DNA of 40,950 nt. Origin: Peptoniphilus_E sp964345555. GTDB lineage: Bacteria; Bacillota; Clostridia; Tissierellales; Peptoniphilaceae. Below are positions 26,051 to 33,135 of this stretch, piece by piece. The position numbers were made by a program, and so were the translations under genes. The notes below the pieces were generated by a model. It saw only the letters and a list, made by a program, of their open reading frames with translations, was not told the origin of the DNA and made no database searches. How positions within the stretch are numbered: the first letter of the stretch is position 1; the number at the start of each line of letters is the position of its first letter. The stretch lies in assembly GCA_964345555.1 (NCBI GenBank), contig CAYFRD010000012.1, forward strand, positions 1-40,950, read 5' to 3'.

Positions 26051-27265
26051 ATGAAAGCTGCTATTATAACTATTGGCACCGAAATATTAATAGGAAGTAT
26101 TTTAAATTCAAATTCAAGGTTTCTTTCAGAGCGATTATCGGAATTGGGAGTGCATGTCAGTTACCATATATCGGTAAGAGATGACCATGATGAGTTGTTT
26201 GATCAAATAAAAACGATGAATGATAAAGTCGACATAATATTTTTGTGTGGCGGTTTAGGACCTACTGCAGATGATATTACAAAACAAGTTTTAGCTGAAT
26301 TTTTAAATAAAAAGTTAGTATTGGATGATTATCAATATAGTAAATTAAAAAAGAGATTTGAAGAAAGCAAGAGAACTATGACCGAAAACAATCTGAATCA
26401 GGTCTATGTCATTGAATCATCAAATGTTCTTGATAATAAGTGGGGGATAGCTCCGGGTGAATATATTGAGCAGGGAGATAAAAAATATTTTTTGCTTCCG
26501 GGACCGCCCAAAGAGTTTGAACCAATGGTCGATACTTATTTGAAAGACATATTAAAGAATAATAACGAGATAATAATTAAATCTCTAAATATAGCAGGCT
26601 TAGGCGAAAGCAGGGTAGAGGATGCAATAAGGAAATTAAATCTTGAAGAGCCTAATATTTCAATAAATACATTTGCGAAATTTTATGATACTGAAGTAAA
26701 AATAATAGCAGAAGGACAAAATTCCGTGTATTTAAATAAAAAGGTCAAATCCATAATTGATATCTTATATACTACCTTTGAAAAAAATTTATATGCAGAA
26801 GACAATATAAATCTATCAAAAACTCTTATAAACAAACTTTTAGAAAAAAATTTGACCATATCCTTCGCAGAATCAATGACAGGCGGACTTATGGCTTCCA
26901 TGCTTACCAAAGAAGCAGGAGCATCCAATGTTATGAAGAACTCAATCGTAACTTATTCCAATATAGCTAAAATTAAGATGCTTGGAGTCAGCGAGGATAC
27001 AATTGAACAATACGGAGCAGTTTCCCGACAAACAGCCTATGAAATGGCAAAGGGTTTAAAAAATATAAATTTAAGCGATATCAATGTTTCCGTAACGGGA
27101 GAGGCCGGTCCTATGAAATCGGAAACAGATATAGGCACAGTATATGTCTGCTATTATTATGATGATAACTACGAAGTTAAAGAGTATTTTTTTAGAGGTA
27201 GTAGAAACGAAATTCAGCAAAGAACAGCAGATTCTATAATGCTACATTTAATATTTAACCTATAG
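26051..27265 (+). CDS. cinA: CinA-family protein (MoCF domain plus NMN deamidase-like domain)
   Basis: Two-domain protein of 404 residues. The N-terminal molybdopterin-binding-like domain has IGTEILIGSILNSNSRFLSE and CGGLGPTADDITKQ. The C-terminal CinA domain, which has nicotinamide-mononucleotide deamidase activity in characterised members, shows SFAESMTGGLMASML and VTGEAGPMKSETDIGTVYV. The latter differs from the usual GIAGP form, but the core glycines are kept. TAGGAGAATTT precedes the ATG. The cinA-recA order is typical of Gram-positives. Confidence 0.93.
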   Translation: MKAAIITIGTEILIGSILNSNSRFLSERLSELGVHVSYHISVRDDHDELFDQIKTMNDKVDIIFLCGGLGPTADDITKQVLAEFLNKKLVLDDYQYSKLKKRFEESKRTMTENNLNQVYVIESSNVLDNKWGIAPGEYIEQGDKKYFLLPGPPKEFEPMVDTYLKDILKNNNEIIIKSLNIAGLGESRVEDAIRKLNLEEPNISINTFAKFYDTEVKIIAEGQNSVYLNKKVKSIIDILYTTFEKNLYAEDNINLSKTLINKLLEKNLTISFAESMTGGLMASMLTKEAGASNVMKNSIVTYSNIAKIKMLGVSEDTIEQYGAVSRQTAYEMAKGLKNINLSDINVSVTGEAGPMKSETDIGTVYVCYYYDDNYEVKEYFFRGSRNEIQQRTADSIMLHLIFNL

Positions 27266-27273
27266 GAGGAAAT

Positions 27274-28299
27274 ATGGAAAAAGATAGTAGAAAACAAGCG
27301 CTGGACATGGCAATTGCACAAATCGAAAAACAATTTGGCAAGGGATCAATTATGAAACTTGGCGAAAACAACAAAATTGACATAGAAACCATTCCTACAG
27401 GGTCTTTAACTTTGGATTTAGCCTTGGGTGTTGGAGGGATTCCAAAGGGAAGGATAATTGAAATATATGGACCGGAATCATCGGGTAAAACCACGCTCGC
27501 ACTACACATAATTGCTGAAGCCCAAAAAAGCGGGGGAATAGCAGCATTTATTGATGCAGAACATGCCCTTGATGCAAATTATGCTAAAAATCTCGGAGTT
27601 GATATTGAAAACTTAATAATTTCTCAACCTGATACAGGCGAACAAGCTTTGGAGATAACCGAATCTCTGGTGAGATCCAATGCTGTTGATTTAGTAGTTG
27701 TCGACTCTGTTGCTGCACTTGTTCCAAAGGCTGAAATAGAAGGAGAAATGGGAGACAGCCACATAGGATTACAAGCAAGACTAATGTCCCAAGCCCTTAG
27801 AAAATTAACAGGAGCCATAAATAAATCCAATGCAGCTGTGATCTTCATCAATCAATTGAGAGAAAAGGTTGGAGTTATGTTTGGTAATCCTGAAACCACT
27901 ACAGGTGGACGTGCTCTTAAATTCTACGCTACCATCAGACTTGATATCAGAAGAACAGAAAATATCAAGCAAGGTGAGCAAATATTGGGTAATAGGACAA
28001 GAGTCAAAGTTGTTAAAAACAAAGTGGCACCACCTTTTAAAATCGCTGAATTCGATATCATGTACGGAACCGGTATTTCAAAAACAGGCTCACTGTTAGA
28101 TACAGCTGCCGATGCAGACATAGTCAATAAGTCCGGTGCATGGTACAGTTACAATGAACATAGGTTAGGTCAAGGTAGAGAAAACGCAAAATCCTTTCTC
28201 GAACAAAATCCTGAAATAGCTAGAGAAATAGAAATTAAAGTTAGAGAAAAATACAATTTAGCAATTAAAAAATCCAACGGTACAGAAGAAACTGAATAA
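27274..28299 (+). CDS. recA: Recombinase RecA
   Basis: Strand-exchange ATPase and co-protease for LexA cleavage. The 341 residues contain Walker A GPESSGKTT near residue 68, Walker B LVVVDSVAALVP, the L2 loop region NQLREKVGVMFGNPETTTGG, and a normal C-terminal tail. TAGGAGGAAAT precedes the ATG. It lies only eight bases after cinA, with no room for a separate LexA-box promoter there, so it is probably read from upstream. The gene usually found next, rny, is replaced by the split Rad50-like set. Confidence 0.98.
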   Translation: MEKDSRKQALDMAIAQIEKQFGKGSIMKLGENNKIDIETIPTGSLTLDLALGVGGIPKGRIIEIYGPESSGKTTLALHIIAEAQKSGGIAAFIDAEHALDANYAKNLGVDIENLIISQPDTGEQALEITESLVRSNAVDLVVVDSVAALVPKAEIEGEMGDSHIGLQARLMSQALRKLTGAINKSNAAVIFINQLREKVGVMFGNPETTTGGRALKFYATIRLDIRRTENIKQGEQILGNRTRVKVVKNKVAPPFKIAEFDIMYGTGISKTGSLLDTAADADIVNKSGAWYSYNEHRLGQGRENAKSFLEQNPEIAREIEIKVREKYNLAIKKSNGTEETE

Positions 28300-28315
28300 T
28301 AAGGCAGTGGTATAA

Positions 28316-29296
28316 TTGAAAATTTTGTATTTCACAGATACACATATACGAGCTACAAATCCTAAAAACAGACTTGATAATTTCTTCGAAACCTTAAAGA
28401 AAAAAATTAATGAAGTAGCAGAGATAAGCATCAAAGAGAATGTTGATTTTGTACTGCACGGAGGAGATTTATTTGACAGGCCGGATACTTCTATATCCAT
28501 AGTCTCGGAGTTTGCAAAGATTTTTCAAAGGTTCAAAGTGCCAATTTATATAGTAAGCGGAAATCACGATATATTTGGGCATAATTACAAGACTTTGAAT
28601 AGAACTATGCTGGGTTTATTAGACAGTTTCAATTTGTTAAAACTTGTAAATGACAAAAAAATAATTCTTGAAAAAGACGGAGTAAAAGTACAATTGACAT
28701 CCAATCCCTTTGTAGCAGGAATGGATGCTGAAGCTAATAGATGCAGATATATTGTCAGTGAAAGAAATCCCAATGTAGATTACCAAATTCATATGACTCA
28801 CGGTTTTTTAATTGATAAACCTTTTTTAAAAAATGTACCTCATACTATAATATCCGACTTACTTGATACTGAGGCAGATATTACCTTGGGCGGACATTAT
28901 CATTTCGGATTTAAGACACAGGAGATAGAAGGCAAGTATTTTATCAATCCCGGAGCATTGGTTAGAATATCCAATTCAATTTCCGAAATAAACAGAAAGC
29001 CCAAGATTGTAATTCTTGAGTTAACGGATCATATCAATGTTAGAGAAGTTTATTTAAAAACGGCATTGGACGGTAATGTCGTGCTTGATAGAAGAGAAAT
29101 AGAAAGACATAAATTCAAACAATCAAAGATCTATGAATTCAAAGAAATTATTGACTCGACTACTCAACTGAGCAATTTAAATGTTTATGACATATTAAAT
29201 GAAATTGCAACTAATGAATCCATTGAAGATGCAGTTAAAAATGAAGCGGTATCCAGAATTGAAGAACAGCAGAGAAGAGGAGCTGAATTTTATTGA
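28316..29296 (+). CDS. Mre11/SbcD-like metallophosphoesterase
   Basis: A 326-residue calcineurin-like phosphoesterase, probably the nuclease subunit of the complex encoded by the next genes. The metal ligands of Mre11/SbcD are all visible: D8 and H10 (TDTH), D51 (GGDLFD), N83-H84 (GNHD), H162 (THG) and H194/H196 (GHYHFG). After about residue 230 a short cap-like beta part is followed by a charged helical tail (300-326) that could bind the Rad50-like ATPase, as the Mre11 C-terminus does. The TTG start at 28316 has only a weak ribosome site. Its stop overlaps the next start (TTGA). The nuclease role is inferred from motifs and context. Confidence 0.88.
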   Translation: MKILYFTDTHIRATNPKNRLDNFFETLKKKINEVAEISIKENVDFVLHGGDLFDRPDTSISIVSEFAKIFQRFKVPIYIVSGNHDIFGHNYKTLNRTMLGLLDSFNLLKLVNDKKIILEKDGVKVQLTSNPFVAGMDAEANRCRYIVSERNPNVDYQIHMTHGFLIDKPFLKNVPHTIISDLLDTEADITLGGHYHFGFKTQEIEGKYFINPGALVRISNSISEINRKPKIVILELTDHINVREVYLKTALDGNVVLDRREIERHKFKQSKIYEFKEIIDSTTQLSNLNVYDILNEIATNESIEDAVKNEAVSRIEEQQRRGAEFY

Positions 29297-30741
29297 TTTA
29301 TATAAGCAAATTGGAGCTTGAAAACTTTCAATCTCACAAATACACTCTTCTTGATTTTGATAAGGGCTTAAACGTAATTATAGGCAATTCCGACAGTGGA
29401 AAAACAGCTATAATCAGAGCGATAAAATGGGCTCTTTACAACGAACCTCAAGGCGACTATTTCATCAGACAGGGCGAAAAAAACACATCTGTAAGTGTAT
29501 ATTTCAATACCGGAGCCATTGTAAAAAGATTCCGTTCACCCTCTAAGAACAGCTACTATTTAAAAAAATCCAACGGAGAAGAATTCTCCTTTGAAGGATT
29601 TGGAAGAGTTGTTCCCAAGGAAATTTTAGAAGAAATAAATATATCTAAAATCAACTTAGATGAATCCACCCACACTATGCTAAATATAGCTGAGCAATTA
29701 GAAGGTCCTTTTTTATTAAATGAAAAAAACTCCGTTCGTGCAAGTGCAATAGGCCGATTGGTTGGAGTTAATTTCATAGATGATGCTTTAAGGGAAACCA
29801 TAAGAGATGCCAATAAAACAACTTCCAGCATTAAAACTCTTGAAGACAGAAGGGAGTTTTTATCAGAAAAGCTAAAAGAATTTGATTACTTAGTAAAAAA
29901 GGAAGAGGTTTTAGCAGAACTGAAAAACTTAAAATCTGAATTAGACACTCAAACACACAAATATAATTCCCTTTTAAAATTATTCCAAAAATTTAAAAGT
30001 ATTGAATCGGAAATCAACGACGAACTGAACATAATAGAAAAACATAAAAATTTAGATGTTATTGTAAATATATATGACAAATTAAATTTAGAATATTTTA
30101 AATTTAAAAGTTTGACCGATATTCACAAAAAAGATTTATTTAATAATGAAGAAATTAAGAAAAATAATAAATTGATAAAACAATTAGATAGTTTAGATCT
30201 CTATGAAAGCATAATCAATGAAATTACCGAAAAAATTCGGTTATATAGGAAAATAATCAATTACAGAGATAAATATGATATATGTGAGTCGGATATATAT
30301 AAACAAAATAAGAATTTAAGCAAATTAAGCAATTTATCTACCATGGAAGAAATATGCAATCAAACCGGTGATTTTTTAAAAAGATTGACCGTATTGCAAA
30401 GTTTTTTTTCAAAATATATAGACCTTTCCAATAGAATTGAAATCGGGAAAAATTTTTGTCTAAAATATAACTCTTTAGGTGAAGTTGAAAATACTTTAAA
30501 AACACTTGATAAATTATTGAGTAAGTATGATTTCCTCAAGAATAATAAAATGAATTTAGATTCTTTAGTAGAAAATATATTTCTATCTAAAGAAGAATAT
30601 TTAAAATTTGATAAAAGTGTTTATATAAACTATAAAAACTATCAAAATGAACTGCTTCATATAGGGCAATGTCCTCTATGTCTCAGTAAAATAGATGATG
30701 AAGTTATTGAAAATATTAGAAAAAGATATGTCGAGGAGTAA
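29293..30741 (+). CDS. Split Rad50/SbcC-like ATPase, Walker A half with terminal CPLC hook
   Basis: A 482-residue AAA/ABC-type protein equal to the N-terminal half of Rad50/SbcC. Start LELENFQSHKYTLLDFDKG is typical of the SMC/Rad50 N-lobe. Walker A GNSDSGKT is at residues 31-38, and a Q-loop candidate is in LNIAEQLEG near 134. A long coiled coil runs from about 180 to 455, ending with CPLC at 460-463 and 19 more residues. In intact Rad50 a CxxC lies at the apex between two coiled-coil arms, so this protein stops at that apex. No signature, Walker B or H-loop is present here; they lie in the gene at 30985. It overlaps the Mre11-like gene by four bases. Confidence 0.85.
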   Translation: MIYISKLELENFQSHKYTLLDFDKGLNVIIGNSDSGKTAIIRAIKWALYNEPQGDYFIRQGEKNTSVSVYFNTGAIVKRFRSPSKNSYYLKKSNGEEFSFEGFGRVVPKEILEEINISKINLDESTHTMLNIAEQLEGPFLLNEKNSVRASAIGRLVGVNFIDDALRETIRDANKTTSSIKTLEDRREFLSEKLKEFDYLVKKEEVLAELKNLKSELDTQTHKYNSLLKLFQKFKSIESEINDELNIIEKHKNLDVIVNIYDKLNLEYFKFKSLTDIHKKDLFNNEEIKKNNKLIKQLDSLDLYESIINEITEKIRLYRKIINYRDKYDICESDIYKQNKNLSKLSNLSTMEEICNQTGDFLKRLTVLQSFFSKYIDLSNRIEIGKNFCLKYNSLGEVENTLKTLDKLLSKYDFLKNNKMNLDSLVENIFLSKEEYLKFDKSVYINYKNYQNELLHIGQCPLCLSKIDDEVIENIRKRYVEE

Positions 30742-30745
30742 ATCT

Positions 30746-30979
30746 ATGAATTATGAAGAAAAACTGAATAGATTAAAGAATGATCTGGAAAAATCCAAAG
30801 ATCTGAAAAATAGAGCAGAGATAAAACTCGAAAGCCTATATGCAACCAAAAAAGATTTAATTGAGCAAATAAAACAATATGGTGTTGAACCTGAAAATTT
30901 AAATTCAGAAATCGATAAATTAAAAAATGAAATTGATGATTTACTGGATAAGGCAGACAAACTTATGCCAAAGGATTGA
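30746..30979 (+). CDS. Small coiled-coil protein between the two Rad50-like halves
   Basis: A 77-residue, highly charged helical protein with heptad-like spacing (LNRLKNDLEKSKDLKNRAEI; LNSEIDKLKNEIDDLLDKA). It has no catalytic motif. GAGGAG at 30733-30738 stands before the ATG at 30746; the frame is open further upstream but overlaps the previous gene. The reading frame differs from both neighbours and each junction has its own start signal, so it is not simply a piece of a broken gene. It may extend or pair with the arms of the split ATPase; this is inference. Confidence 0.7.
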   Translation: MNYEEKLNRLKNDLEKSKDLKNRAEIKLESLYATKKDLIEQIKQYGVEPENLNSEIDKLKNEIDDLLDKADKLMPKD

Positions 30980-30984
30980 TGTCC

Positions 30985-31635
30985 ATGGATATTGATTTAC
31001 TGAACAAAACCATAAATAATATTGAAAATGAAATAAATGTCGAAAAAGGTAAAAGATCGGTGATAGAAGAACAACTTAAAGAAGCCTATTCCGAAATAGA
31101 AAAACTTGAAAAATATAACGATATTTTATCTAAAGTCATAGTTCTTTTTCAAAAAACATCTGCTTACGGCAGAGAACAAGCTAAAAGACAAATTGAAGAA
31201 TTAGTTACTAAGTGCCTTCAATTTGTTTTAGAAACAGATATTGAATTTTTAATTGAAATTACTGAGAGCAGAAATATACCTCAGGCGGAATTTTACGTAG
31301 TTTCAAATTATGATGGATACAGCGTAAAGACTAAACCTGAACTTGCACGAGGCGGAGGAATTGTGGATATAATCTCCATAGCTTTGAGAATAGCATTTAT
31401 TCAAATTCACAGACCTGGAATTGAAGGTCCTTTGATATTTGATGAACCGGGCAAACATGTAAGCGACGATTATATTTTTAATTTAGGAGAATTTTTGAAA
31501 AAGTCTTCTTCCATGTTTAAAAGACAAGTAATAATGGTGACTCATAATAGACATTTAAGCGAAATATGCGATTCGTCATATATTGTAAGCAATAGAAACG
31601 GAATTTCAAATGTTGAAAAAAACAAAGAAGTATAA
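30985..31635 (+). CDS. Split Rad50/SbcC-like ATPase, signature/Walker B half
   Basis: A 216-residue protein equal to the C-terminal lobe of a Rad50/SMC-type ATPase. A coiled coil covers about residues 5-50. The ABC signature region is ELARGGGIVDIISIALRIAF, given in part: ARGGG at 121-125 in place of the usual LSGGE. Walker B PLIFDEP is at 149-155, a D-loop-like GKHVSDD follows, and the H-loop is VTHNRH at 185-190. There is no Walker A, so activity would need the other half to complete the nucleotide site. The ATG at 30985 is nine bases after AAAGGA; the ATG at 30979 is an alternative. A strong hairpin overlaps its stop. Confidence 0.85.
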   Translation: MDIDLLNKTINNIENEINVEKGKRSVIEEQLKEAYSEIEKLEKYNDILSKVIVLFQKTSAYGREQAKRQIEELVTKCLQFVLETDIEFLIEITESRNIPQAEFYVVSNYDGYSVKTKPELARGGGIVDIISIALRIAFIQIHRPGIEGPLIFDEPGKHVSDDYIFNLGEFLKKSSSMFKRQVIMVTHNRHLSEICDSSYIVSNRNGISNVEKNKEV

Positions 31636-31667
31636 ATTCGCGTGCTGAATTATACTTCTTTGTTTTT
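31618..31667 (+). terminator. Terminator after the recA/split-Rad50 block
   Basis: An 18-bp perfect stem: 31618-31635 pairs with 31650-31667 around a 14-base loop, with A-rich start and T-rich end. The left arm covers the last codons and stop of the upstream gene. The miaB promoter follows directly. Confidence 0.85.
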
Positions 31668-31681
31668 AATATTGATATAAA

Positions 31682-31690
31682 TGATATAAT
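31682..31690 (+). promoter_or_regulatory. Extended -10 promoter for miaB
   Basis: TGATATAAT at 31682-31690, after the terminator, with no clear -35 (TTGTTT at 31660-31665 is 19 bases away). The same nine bases occur at the der and ftsK promoters. Confidence 0.65.
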
Positions 31691-31725
31691 AAACTAAGTA
31701 AATCCCAATATCAGAGAGGAACTTA

Positions 31726-33135
31726 ATGGAAAATATAAATTTAATAAATGATTATAAAAATAACATTGAAGAACAAATAAAATATATAAAAGAAAACTAC
31801 AACAAAATACCTAAAAGAGCAACGGTCATTACTCATGGTTGCCAAATGAATGAACATGACTCGGAGAAAATAGAATGGATTTTAGAAAAAATGGGTTATG
31901 AATTAAATTCCGACATTGATGATTCGGATTTAATCATCGTAAATACCTGCTCAGTAAGACATTCCGCCGAGGATAAGGTATATGGGCAACTGGGTAATCT
32001 AAAGCACTTAAAAAATCGAAAAAAAGATATTAAAATTGGTGTATGCGGATGCATGATGCAAAGAAAGGAATCCAGGGAATATGTAATTGAAAAATTTGAA
32101 AATGTAGACATTATTTTCGGTACCAACAATATATGGACCTTACCTGAGTTATTGTTTAATACCTATGAAAATAATAAGCTGGCAATTGATATTAATGATG
32201 ACATGTCCTCTATAGATGAAAGTTTGGGATCCAATAGATTATATTCTTTTAAATCCTACGTCAATATCATGTACGGATGTAATAATTTCTGCACTTTTTG
32301 CATAGTTCCCTATACAAGAGGAAGAGAAAACAGCAGGAATCCCGAAGATATTATATCTGAAATCAAACATTTAGTCAGTACAGGTACTAAAGAAGTTACA
32401 TTACTTGGACAAAATGTAAATTCCTATGGCAAAAACTTAGATGAAAAAATCACTTTTGCAGAGTTACTATACAAAATTGCTGATATTGAGGGACTTGAAA
32501 GAATCAGATTTATGACCTCACATCCCAAGGATATTTCAGATGAATTATTAAATGCATATAAAAATATAGACAAATTATCAAATTTTCTACATTTACCCGT
32601 GCAATCCGGGTCAGACAGAATATTAAAAATGATGAATAGGCACTATACAAAGGAATATTATCTGCGCATTATTGACACAATTAAATCCCTATGTCCGGAT
32701 ATCGCTTTGTGCACCGATTTGATGGTTGGATTCCCCGGAGAAACGGAGGAAGATTTCTTGGAAACTCTTGATTTAGTAAATAAAGTTGAATATGATACAT
32801 CTTTTACATTTATTTACTCTAGAAGGGAAGGTACAATTGCAGCAAAATCCAAAGATCAAGTTCTCGAAAGTATAAAGCATGAGAGATTTCAAAGATTGTT
32901 AGATGTACTATATCCCATTCAATTAAAAAAGAACGAAAAACTGATCGGTACAAATCAAAAAGTATTAGTTGAAGGATTGAGCAAAAATAATTCTGAATTT
33001 TTAACAGGAAGGACCGAAGGGTTTAAAACTGTTAATTTTAAAGGTGATAAATCCAATATAGGTGAAATTATAAATGTCAAAATTACATCTGCCAATACAT
33101 TTTCTTTAAGTGGTGATTTAATTGAAAAATTTTGA
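31726..33135 (+). CDS. miaB: tRNA-2-methylthio-N6-dimethylallyladenosine synthase MiaB
   Basis: Radical SAM methylthiotransferase that turns i6A37 into ms2i6A37 in tRNAs reading U-starting codons. The N-terminal domain has THGCQMNEHDSEKI and cysteines in IVNTCSVRHSAEDKVYGQLG and GVCGCMMQR. The radical SAM motif CNNFCTFC begins at residue 185; a TRAM domain closes the 469 residues. GQMNE-type context separates it from RimO. AGAGGA precedes the ATG. The enzyme before it in the pathway, MiaA, is encoded two genes downstream of mutS in the same cluster. Confidence 0.96.
   Translation: MENINLINDYKNNIEEQIKYIKENYNKIPKRATVITHGCQMNEHDSEKIEWILEKMGYELNSDIDDSDLIIVNTCSVRHSAEDKVYGQLGNLKHLKNRKKDIKIGVCGCMMQRKESREYVIEKFENVDIIFGTNNIWTLPELLFNTYENNKLAIDINDDMSSIDESLGSNRLYSFKSYVNIMYGCNNFCTFCIVPYTRGRENSRNPEDIISEIKHLVSTGTKEVTLLGQNVNSYGKNLDEKITFAELLYKIADIEGLERIRFMTSHPKDISDELLNAYKNIDKLSNFLHLPVQSGSDRILKMMNRHYTKEYYLRIIDTIKSLCPDIALCTDLMVGFPGETEEDFLETLDLVNKVEYDTSFTFIYSRREGTIAAKSKDQVLESIKHERFQRLLDVLYPIQLKKNEKLIGTNQKVLVEGLSKNNSEFLTGRTEGFKTVNFKGDKSNIGEIINVKITSANTFSLSGDLIEKF

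Noticed and set aside
29293..31635. The split ATPase as one gene broken by sequencing errors
   Set aside because: Two separate errors would be needed, and each internal start has its own ribosome site with short gaps between genes; the break also lies at the hook, a sensible domain border.
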